This document shows, in pieces, positions 1 to 7,080 of a stretch of 19,823 bases of DNA. The position numbers and the translations under genes are program-made. The notes below the pieces were generated by a model. That model saw only the letters and a list, made by a program, of their open reading frames with translations. It was not told the origin of the DNA and did not search any database. The stretch is from assembly GCA_905212635.1 (NCBI GenBank), contig CAJMFH010000039.1, positions 1 to 19,823 of the forward strand, given 5' to 3'. Numbering within the stretch: position 1 is the stretch's first letter; every line of letters begins with the position of its first letter. Source of the DNA: an uncultured Lachnoclostridium sp. GTDB lineage: Bacteria; Bacillota; Clostridia; Lachnospirales; Lachnospiraceae.

Positions 1-156
1 CACCCCGCGCCGCCCTTTGGTCTCACCGGCCCACCCCTGTTTTTGTTCAGATATTTCCACCCCCCCCGGCCATTCCGGCCTAATTACCCCCAACGCCACC
101 GCTGCGTGCGTTCTCTAAGCGCAAGCGGATCCCGATACGGAAACCTGTGGTCCGCA
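1..156. other. GC-rich non-coding stretch, no supported gene
   Basis: This is the sequence downstream of the S8 peptidase, up to the window edge. It is clearly C-rich on the plus strand (G-rich in the direction of transcription) and contains a run of eight C at 60-67. I see only a short GGCC/GGCC inverted repeat around 68-80, with no T-tract after it. Open frames here have no credible ribosome binding site and no recognisable product, so I call no gene and no terminator. Confidence 0.4.
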
Positions 157-1806
157 TCATTCAAAGGTAATACTCTCATACGCATCGACCGTTCCATACC
201 CCCACTCCCGGCTCGGATATTCCCCGCCGCGAGGAGACGCTCCGCGGATCAGCAGCTCAGGCACGATATTTCCGTTGAGGCCGGCGACATCGAACTGCTG
301 TAAAAAGAGTGCAGCGATGCCGGTCGTGACAGCGGCGGCGACGCTTGTTCCGGTCATTGTACCATATTGATCACGGGGATAAGGTCCGGAGATCTCAACC
401 CCCGGTGCCGTAACATCCGGTTTAATAATGCCGTTCGGCGTAAACCCCCGGCTTGCCTGTGCATAAAAGGCATTGTTGACCGGGTTATAGGCTGATATTG
501 TGATTGCATTTCGGGCATTTCCGGGTTCGCAGATCGTCGTGTCCGGATTCGGGCGGGTAAACACCGTTTCTCCTTCCAAAAATTGGGAAATCGGAAGCCA
601 CATATGATATCTCGGATTGTCCTGTCTGGAGGTGACAATTATTTTCCACACACCCGGCTTCGTGTCCTCAAACCGAAATAAAATCACCTGATCCCTCGTC
701 TGCCCCTGAAGCCGTCCACTGCGGATCTCAAGATTTGTATTTTCAATGGGAAAACGTTTCTGACGCTGCAACCCATCCTCTGCACGGGTTAGTCCAAGCG
801 AACTTCCACCCGGAGAAATCACGTCAAAAGACACACTTCCCGGTGTCTGCCACCACAATTCACAGACAAAACCGAGACTTGCCCTTTGTACATCAATCTG
901 AATTTCTTCTTCCTTTCTGGTAATTTCATAATGATGTCCGGCAGCCCCTTCATTTCCGGCGCACGCGACGATACTTGCCCCTGCCATATTATTGATGTCG
1001 ATGAGATGACAGAGCGGAGAAGCTCCGTCGTGATTTCCCAGATTGCTCCCCATCCCGACGCAGATTGCAACGGGTCTCCCCAGTGAATATGCCACTTGTA
1101 AAATATACATGATGCCCGCCATAATATCATTTTCCTGATAACACGGAACCTTCGATGGTACGCGGTAATATTCGCGGTAGCTGTTTTTTGCCTCTTTGCA
1201 TTTGACGGCAATGATCTGGGAAAGTGGTGCCACACCGGAAAATTCCCTGCCGGGGATCTGGTTTCCTGACGCCACACCTGCCAGAAACGTACCGTGTCCA
1301 ATCTCATCCCGCGTCGGCAGATAAGAAGAAGGCTGCTCCTGTCTTAACGCGGCATTGATCTCCTCCTCCGAAAATATACGCCCGTAATCAAACTGTGACG
1401 GCCCGCCTTCACGGATGGTCTGATCCCAGATGGAATGAAGGCGCGTCGTACCATCAGCATTGAGAAATGCTTCGTGCGTAAAATCAATGCCGGTATCGAC
1501 AAATCCTATGATCACTCCCTGTCCATAAAGATCCAAATAAGGCTGCCTGCGAATCTGCATCACGCCGGCAGCCTCCAAAGCTTCGTATCCCATAAGCCCA
1601 TATACATGTGGCACAACACCATAGCCAAATTGATTGATCGTCTGACTGTCAATCCTGCTTTCCTCGCGGTATACAATCGTTCCACCGCTGCTGATCCGGC
1701 TGTAACATGTGGGCTGGTATCTCTCCACCAACGTCTCTTCGCGGATATACGAAGAGACAATATAATCCAAAACCTGTTCCGAATAAATCGCTTCTGTACA
1801 AGTCAC
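157..1806 (-). CDS. Csp-like S8 family (subtilisin-type) serine peptidase
   Basis: This is a complete subtilase of 549 residues. The catalytic triad is visible: Asp104 in VDTGID, His171 in IGHGTFLAG, and Ser488 in GTSVAAA. The oxyanion Asn285 sits in CAGNEG. There is no signal peptide and no typical inhibitor prodomain. An insertion of about 150 residues between the Asn and Ser motifs is rich in beta-strand-like sequence, as in the jelly-roll insert of the CspB germination proteases, so it may be cytoplasmic or spore-associated. The frame is open to a TTG at 1833 immediately after a stop codon, but that TTG has no ribosome binding site. The GTG at 1806 has GGGAGG seven bases upstream, so I chose it. 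The gene follows the broken chemoreceptor after 52 bases. The family is certain; a role in germination is only an analogy. Confidence 0.93.
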   Translation of the reverse strand: MTCTEAIYSEQVLDYIVSSYIREETLVERYQPTCYSRISSGGTIVYREESRIDSQTINQFGYGVVPHVYGLMGYEALEAAGVMQIRRQPYLDLYGQGVIIGFVDTGIDFTHEAFLNADGTTRLHSIWDQTIREGGPSQFDYGRIFSEEEINAALRQEQPSSYLPTRDEIGHGTFLAGVASGNQIPGREFSGVAPLSQIIAVKCKEAKNSYREYYRVPSKVPCYQENDIMAGIMYILQVAYSLGRPVAICVGMGSNLGNHDGASPLCHLIDINNMAGASIVACAGNEGAAGHHYEITRKEEEIQIDVQRASLGFVCELWWQTPGSVSFDVISPGGSSLGLTRAEDGLQRQKRFPIENTNLEIRSGRLQGQTRDQVILFRFEDTKPGVWKIIVTSRQDNPRYHMWLPISQFLEGETVFTRPNPDTTICEPGNARNAITISAYNPVNNAFYAQASRGFTPNGIIKPDVTAPGVEISGPYPRDQYGTMTGTSVAAAVTTGIAALFLQQFDVAGLNGNIVPELLIRGASPRGGEYPSREWGYGTVDAYESITFE

Positions 1807-1813
1807 AAGTCTG

Positions 1814-1846
1814 CCTCCCGGCTTTTTTAACAATTATATGCGGGAG
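1814..1846 (-). promoter_or_regulatory. Shine-Dalgarno of the S8 peptidase inside a possible hairpin
   Basis: GGGAGG (plus-strand 1814-1819) lies seven bases before the GTG at 1806 and decides the start. Its CGGGAG (1815-1820) can pair with CTCCCG (1841-1846) just upstream, a six-base GC-rich stem with a 20-base AT-rich loop that would hide the ribosome binding site. The pairing is read directly; any regulatory role is inference. Confidence 0.45.
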
Positions 1847-1858
1847 CCGTTCATTGTA

Positions 1859-3664
1859 TTAATTGAAAAAACTCATTGTCCGAAGCAGTTCATCCGAAAT
1901 CTCGTCCAATTCGGACGCAAATTGCGATAATTTCTTGATATTTTCATTCATTTCCCCGACAGAAGCACTGGTCTGTTCGGTAGCAGCGGCATTCTGCTGC
2001 GAGATCGCCGACAAAGACATAATCACTTCATTTACCTTGTCAGCAGCCTCATGACATACATTGGCACTTTCAAAAACAGCATGAATGTTAGTCTGTGTTA
2101 ATTCAATCTTGTCCGAAACTTCGGCAAATTTGCTCTTTGTTTCATCCAGTTTTGACTGCTGTTCTTTCGTTTCTCCGTCCAGAACACTCATTGTGCTGAC
2201 CATTTCGGCAGACTCTTCTAAAAGGTTATCCACAATCTCTTCAATTGTGATCGTCGATGCCTGCGATTCATCGGCAAGCTGCTTAATCTGATCTGCCACG
2301 ACAGCAAACCCTTTTCCTGCTTCGCCTGCTCTCGCCGCCTCAATACTGGCATTCAGACTGAGAAGATTGGTTTCTTCCGCGATCTGTGCGATAAGCTGCG
2401 TACACTCTTTGATCTCCTGTACAGACGCATTGGTCTTTTCAATCTGCTCTGCCACATTATGTATTGCACCCTTTGTCGTATCATTCCGTTGCTCAAGTTC
2501 TGTCATAATGACACCGTCATTGTTTCCTGCCTCATACATCTCACGTGAAAGCTGATCCATCACCTGAATTTTGTCATTCATTTTTGCGATCATCTCATCC
2601 ATCACTTCAATTTGATTGGCAGCATCCTGAGTTCCCTCTGCCTGCGCAACCGCACCATCCGAAATATTACGAATCGCGCTTGCCATTTCATCGGAACTTT
2701 GTTTGCTGTCGCCGGAGCTCTGTTTGATAACTTTTCCGATTTCCACAATTGCATGGGAACTTTTTTTAATCTCTTGCACGATCTGTTTCATCACATCGTG
2801 GACTTTTTCAAGACTTTGCCCGAGGATTCCTATTTCATCGCGGCAGCGAAGGGCTTTTTTACTCACCTCAAAATCCACATCTCCCTGTGAAAATTTTACA
2901 AGATTTTCTTTCAGTTCAATGATCGGACGCAGAATTGCCTTCGTCGCCGCCCAGCAGACAAATACTGCGATTACCAGCATCACAACAACGGCTATCGTAA
3001 GCTGCAATGAAATTCTCTCAAGGATCGCGTCCATATTATGGCTGGTATCTTTCAGCTGTGAGCGCATATCATCCACATAATTTCCCGTGGTAATGACCCA
3101 GTTCCACGGCTTAAATTCTTCCGAATATGCCACTTTTGGCGCTATCGTCTTTCCATCCGATTTTGTAAAATAAAATTCATTGAACCCACCGCCCTTTTCT
3201 GCTGTTTTCATGATATTCTGGAGAATATAAACGCCGTTCTGGTCTTTTATTTCTTTTCGATTATCGCCCTCCTGATCGGCAAGGATCGGGTGCATTACCA
3301 GGGTATAATCGGTCGAATCAATCCAAAAATAACCGTCATTTACTCCATCTTTATCATAATCGTCGCCGTACCGCATATTTCGAACTGCCTCCAGCGCCTG
3401 CTCTTTTGCTTCCTCTTCTGTGATTTTGCCAGATTCTTACAATTGATAGTAGTGTGAAATTAAAGAAATTACTGTTTGAACTTGAGTTTTAATCTCATTA
3501 TTATACCCATCGTTCATTGCACCATTATAATTTTGTATTCCATTTTGATTCATCTTGTCAACACCCATCAATCCGATGAATGCAGTGATAAAAACAGAAA
3601 CAATCATAATGCTCATGCATGTCAGCATCAATATTCCACGGGTTCCAAGTTTCCTCTTTTTCAT
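1859..3664 (-). pseudogene. Methyl-accepting chemotaxis protein interrupted by one in-frame stop
   Basis: A chemoreceptor frame of 601 codons runs from the ATG at 3664 (AAGGAGG seven bases upstream) to 1859. A single TAA at 3437-3439 (codon 76) breaks it. The parts on both sides are in the same frame: TM1 at about residues 12-34, a Cache-type sensor region with GYFWID and WNWVITTGNYV motifs, TM2 near 215-240, a HAMP region, and a long coiled-coil signalling domain. The signalling tip (NLLSLNASIEAARAGEAGKGFAVVADQ) matches the family. Codons just after the stop read ESGKITEEEAKEQALEAVRN, as expected for an uninterrupted receptor, so the stop probably replaced a Tyr codon. The downstream piece alone would lack TM1 and part of the sensor. 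This is a recent nonsense mutation, a sequencing error or, less likely, readthrough. Confidence 0.9.
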
Positions 3665-3725
3665 AGTGTTTCCTCCTTGAAGCCACCCAAGTCATATTGC
3701 TTATTCAGTTTTCTGTTACTATTCT

Positions 3726-3754
3726 ATTATAATCTTTATATTTAAAAAAAGCAA
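3726..3754 (-). promoter_or_regulatory. Sigma-A-like promoter for the chemoreceptor gene
   Basis: On the minus strand, TTGCTT (3749-3754) and TATAAT (3726-3731) are separated by 17 bases. This lies about 60 bases upstream of the receptor ATG, in the gap after corA. The -10 is perfect and the -35 only partly matches. I see no convincing terminator for corA in this gap. Confidence 0.55.
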
Positions 3755-3760
3755 TGTTTT

Positions 3761-4681
3761 TCATAACATCTTCTTTCTCTTAAAATAAAGGATCAATAGC
3801 AGGACAACAAGTACACTGGCAAAGATCACTCCCGGGTATCCACTCCGTAATTCCGGCATATTTTGAAAGTTCATGCCATACCATCCCGTGATGAGTGTAA
3901 GCGGGAAGAAAATGGTCGATATTACGGTCAAAAACTGCATATTGGCATTCTGTCTGGCATCCACATAACCCTGATAGGCATCCCGGACCTGTCCGGCGTA
4001 TTCGAGAAGATGCACCGTCTTTGACATAAGCCGGTCGGCGCGATCCGTCACCGTACCAAAATATTTCGTCTGTTTCTTTGCAAAAAATCCATTTTCATTC
4101 GTCTCTAATTCCCGTCCGAGATCCATAAGTTCATCGTAATAACTGCGGAGCGTCAAAAGTTCTTTGCGGACAGGCGAAAAATCACTCAGAAAATGCCCTG
4201 CGTGCCCTTCCGAAATGCGTTCTTCCATCTCCATCAGCCGTCTTTCATACTGAACCAGCAATTCCAGATCCCTATGGATAAACTCGGTAATATAATAATA
4301 GAGAAATTTTTCCTTTGTCATCTCCCGGTTCATTTTCTTTCGCTGAATCCGCCGGATCAGACGATATGAAAAATCACTGTTATCCACAAGCACAATATTT
4401 TTTTCATTGACAAAGAAAAGTATGGCATACCGTTTTCCAAGAAGATCCAGAAGTTTCGGAATATAAAAGGAACCAATCATACACTCCTGCTGGTTTTCCA
4501 CCTTGCAGAATCCGATTTCGGAAAGCTGCACTTCCCCTTCATAACGCATCTGTGCCTGTTCCAACGTGGCTTTTGCGCCGGCTTCTGTTGTCACAAAAAC
4601 CCGGGAAGGCATGTCCTCCCCGAGTTCCGGTAAATCCGTCTTTTTCTGTTCCTGTAGGCATGCCCCAAGTGTGAAGATCAT
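3761..4681 (-). CDS. CorA family divalent cation (Mg2+/Co2+) transporter
   Basis: This 306-residue membrane protein has the CorA layout: a soluble N-terminal alpha/beta domain (about 1-130), a long charged helical stalk (about 130-240), and two C-terminal transmembrane helices. The diagnostic GMN motif (YGMNF, residues 269-271) ends TM1. TM2 is followed by the basic tail KRKK typical of the family. CorA channels pass Mg2+ into the cell as pentamers; the ion used here cannot be read from sequence. The length is normal for the shorter bacterial members. The ATG overlaps the stop of the preceding Na/Pi gene by ATGA, and GGAGG lies seven bases before it inside that gene, so the two are translated together. 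Confidence 0.92.
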   Translation of the reverse strand: MIFTLGACLQEQKKTDLPELGEDMPSRVFVTTEAGAKATLEQAQMRYEGEVQLSEIGFCKVENQQECMIGSFYIPKLLDLLGKRYAILFFVNEKNIVLVDNSDFSYRLIRRIQRKKMNREMTKEKFLYYYITEFIHRDLELLVQYERRLMEMEERISEGHAGHFLSDFSPVRKELLTLRSYYDELMDLGRELETNENGFFAKKQTKYFGTVTDRADRLMSKTVHLLEYAGQVRDAYQGYVDARQNANMQFLTVISTIFFPLTLITGWYGMNFQNMPELRSGYPGVIFASVLVVLLLILYFKRKKML

Positions 4682-6402
4682 ACGGCTGCCTCCAATTCCA
4701 GTTTCATTTCTTCCATCTGTTCTTCTTCCAATTTGACAAATACAACACCGTCCATTGTCTCTTCTGCAATGCCAACACAGTTATCCGCCACACGATCCAA
4801 ATTGTAAAGAATGCTTGAATACGCCTGTGTCAACGCCGGATCACATATTTTCTTCTCCACACGGTTCAGATGCGCTTTCGTATTTTTCTTCTGCGCCTTT
4901 CTCATTTTACCACGGTTTTTAATAACTATTTCTGCTTCCGCAGAATCGCCATTGATCACCGAATCCATTGCTTCTGTAAACAGATTCTGAGCAATTTCAA
5001 TACATTGTCGGAGTTCCGCGACTGCCTTGTCCGAAAGATCTTTGCCATGCAGCTGCATATCATCACTCGCTGCCGCAATATCTGCACACCGGTCCGCAAT
5101 GCGGTCAATATTATTGGTAACAAATAAAAATCCTGCCGTCTGCTCCGACTGCTGCTCCGTGAGCATTCCACTTGAAAACAATTTCGTAATGTATATGGAA
5201 ATACACTCCTGAAGTTCTTTTACCGTCTGGTACGCATTGTCATACTGCTGTCTCGCGTAACTTCCACCTACACCGCTGATACTGTCCTTCAATGCACTGA
5301 CCATCATTTCACTGTAATTTGCCAAACGTTTCATTTCCTCTGATACAAGGTACATTGCCGGCAGCGGTTTGCCGATCATCTTGTCGTCCAAATACTGCGG
5401 CGCCTGATCCATCACTACCGTCTTGTCCTTTCCGCGGACAATAGCACTTACAATTTTTACCATAATTGGAATAAGTGGCAGCCAGATGATCGTACAAATC
5501 ACATTGAACGACGTATGTGCATTTGCAATCTGTCTTGAAATGATATCTACTTCATTTCCTTTTGGTGATATAAACTGTACAAATTTTGCAAAAAAAGGAA
5601 TGATAAATACAAAAACAATAGTTCCGCTTATATTGAAGATACTGTGTGCAATCGCCGTTCTTTTGGCGTTTTTCGACTGACCGATCGATGCTAATAGAGC
5701 AGTAATAGTCGTTCCGATGTTATCACCAAGCAGGATTGGAATCGCTCCGGTAAGTCCTATTACACTTGTCACTCCATCGGGCATTGGCTGCGATGCAAAA
5801 TTTTGAAGTACCGCGATCGTCGCCGAACTGCTCTGTACAACAAGTGTCATCACAGCACCGAGAACGACACCAAGCACCGGAATATGTTTTACCTGAACCA
5901 TCATGTCTACAAAGATTGGACTATTTGCCAGTGGTTTCATAACGCTTCCCATAATTTCAATTCCTTCAAAAAGCAATCCAAATGACAGGATAACCATTCC
6001 GATATTTTTTACTTTTTCTTTTTTTCCTAAAAACTGGAGCATAAATCCGATGAAAATAATTGGATAAATGTAATTGCTTATTTTAAATGCCATGAGCTGC
6101 GCCGTCATGGTCGTTCCGATATTGGCACCAAAGATAACGGATATTGCCTGTGGCAGGCTCATAAGTCCGGCGCTTACAAATCCGATCACCATAACCGTCG
6201 TCGCTGAACTGCTTTGCAGCACTGCCGTAACAAGAGCACCCGCGAGCGCACCCATCAGCGGATTTTTTGTCAGAAAACTAAGAACTTTCTTCATCTTTTC
6301 CCCGGCGGCCTTCTGCAATGCATCACTCATGGAATTCATTCCAAACAGAAACATTGCAAGTCCACCCACCAAACCAAATATAATTTTCGCTGTCTCGTTC
6401 AT
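4678..6402 (-). CDS. Na+/phosphate cotransporter family protein with PhoU-like C-terminal domain
   Basis: This is a 574-residue protein. The N-terminal membrane half carries the two inverted Na/Pi cotransporter repeats, each marked by QSSSAT (residues 63-68 and 190-195) and followed by GANIGTT (92-98) or GDNIGTT (226-232). From about residue 350 the protein is soluble and helical like PhoU, with regularly spaced acidic and hydrophobic positions. The family (NptA/YjbB-like) moves phosphate with sodium across the membrane; the PhoU part is thought to regulate this. Whether net flow is import or export is unknown. The start ATG has AGAGGA about eight bases upstream. It is the first gene of a two-gene unit with corA (ATGA overlap), suggesting linked phosphate and magnesium handling. 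Confidence 0.93.
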   Translation of the reverse strand: MNETAKIIFGLVGGLAMFLFGMNSMSDALQKAAGEKMKKVLSFLTKNPLMGALAGALVTAVLQSSSATTVMVIGFVSAGLMSLPQAISVIFGANIGTTMTAQLMAFKISNYIYPIIFIGFMLQFLGKKEKVKNIGMVILSFGLLFEGIEIMGSVMKPLANSPIFVDMMVQVKHIPVLGVVLGAVMTLVVQSSSATIAVLQNFASQPMPDGVTSVIGLTGAIPILLGDNIGTTITALLASIGQSKNAKRTAIAHSIFNISGTIVFVFIIPFFAKFVQFISPKGNEVDIISRQIANAHTSFNVICTIIWLPLIPIMVKIVSAIVRGKDKTVVMDQAPQYLDDKMIGKPLPAMYLVSEEMKRLANYSEMMVSALKDSISGVGGSYARQQYDNAYQTVKELQECISIYITKLFSSGMLTEQQSEQTAGFLFVTNNIDRIADRCADIAAASDDMQLHGKDLSDKAVAELRQCIEIAQNLFTEAMDSVINGDSAEAEIVIKNRGKMRKAQKKNTKAHLNRVEKKICDPALTQAYSSILYNLDRVADNCVGIAEETMDGVVFVKLEEEQMEEMKLELEAAV

Positions 6403-6451
6403 AAGTATTTTCCTCTTTTCTCCTTCATTTTCTTTTACCTTAGCACCACTT

Positions 6452-6479
6452 TGTATAATCTAATTCTTGTTTGTGTAAA
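6452..6479 (-). promoter_or_regulatory. Possible promoter for the Na/Pi-corA unit
   Basis: On the minus strand, TTTACA (6474-6479) and TATACA (6452-6457) are 16 bases apart, about 50 bases before the ATG at 6402. The leader between is purine-rich with two SD-like stretches. There is no room for a riboswitch such as an M-box. The match to consensus is moderate. Confidence 0.4.
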
Positions 6480-6543
6480 AGTTAAGTAAAATTTGGGAGA
6501 AATCAGGAGACTGTAAAAAAGATTCAATAGCCAATTCTGTTTA

Positions 6544-6552
6544 TGATATACT
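6544..6552 (+). promoter_or_regulatory. Extended -10 promoter element before the Abi remnant
   Basis: TGATATACT fits the extended -10 pattern TGnTATAAT with one mismatch. It stands 45 bases before the ATG of the remnant; AAGGG follows 11 bases before that ATG. No good -35 is visible, as is common for extended -10 promoters. The region between this and the Na/Pi promoter holds nothing else I can identify. Confidence 0.35.
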
Positions 6553-6596
6553 TTGTAACATTAATAACAAGCAGATAAGAAAGGGTGCTAATTAAT

Positions 6597-6983
6597 ATGA
6601 AAGATGAATCAAAAAGTTTTTTGAATTATAACAATTATTATTTTAAATTAAAATCATATGCTCGTAATTATAATGTAAACCCGCAAACGAATCAATATTA
6701 TAATTTAGATTTTGCCTATCTCATTAAATTATCAAAATTGGATATGTTTATATGAAAAATTATTTTAGAATTGGCACTATGGAATATTGTTAAATTGATG
6801 TCTTTTGAAAATTTTATAGAATTGTATGAACTTTATTATCAAACTTATAAATTATTCAATTATACCGTATATTTAAAATCTATCAAGTTTAATAGAAATG
6901 CGGCAGCTCATAATAGCTGTATTTTGAGTACTATGCGAAAACCTAACAGCCAAAAACAATTTCGCAAAACAAAAATCGTTTGA
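6597..6983 (+). pseudogene. Decayed Abi_2-family (AbiD/AbiF-like, HEPN-type) abortive infection gene
   Basis: One plus-strand frame spans the whole stretch, broken by a TGA at 6753-6755. The first 52 codons (ATG at 6597) read like the Abi_2 front core: NYYFKLKSYARNYNVNP, then NLDFAYLIKLSKLDM. After the stop the frame continues as ALWNIVKLMSFENFIELYELYY and then RNAAAHNSC, the conserved C-terminal Abi_2/HEPN segment with its Rx4H ribonuclease-like motif. Family members have roughly 100 residues between these blocks, so the centre is deleted. The N-terminal segment before NYYFKLK also looks shortened, and the C-terminus ends early. Base composition is far more AT-rich than the neighbours, which suggests horizontal acquisition. 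It is a defence-gene remnant, very unlikely to be active. The family call rests on remembered motifs. Confidence 0.7.
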
Positions 6984-7032
6984 GGTTTTTACTAGGGCGG
7001 TGCGTGCACTAAACTAGATTTGAGCTTTTGCC

Positions 7033-7068
7033 AAAAAGGTACGAAACTTCAACTCGTTTCGTACCTTT
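7033..7068 (-). terminator. Rho-independent terminator after feoAB
   Basis: The arms 7038-7047 (GGTACGAAAC) and 7056-7065 (GTTTCGTACC) are perfectly complementary around an eight-base loop, with three more A-T pairs at the base. On the minus strand a U5 run follows, 12 bases after the feoAB stop. On the plus strand the tail TTTGTTATCTT is weaker, so it may also stop transcription of the Abi remnant. Confidence 0.85.
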
Positions 7069-7080
7069 GTTATCTTCATT

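Noticed and set aside
60..67. Run of eight C as a possible phase-variable tract
   Set aside because: No supported gene or promoter overlaps it, so there is nothing for slippage to switch within this window.
1859..3376. The chemoreceptor as an intact gene starting at the ATG at 3376
   Set aside because: That start lacks a ribosome binding site, TM1 and part of the sensor region. The missing part is present in frame upstream of the TAA.
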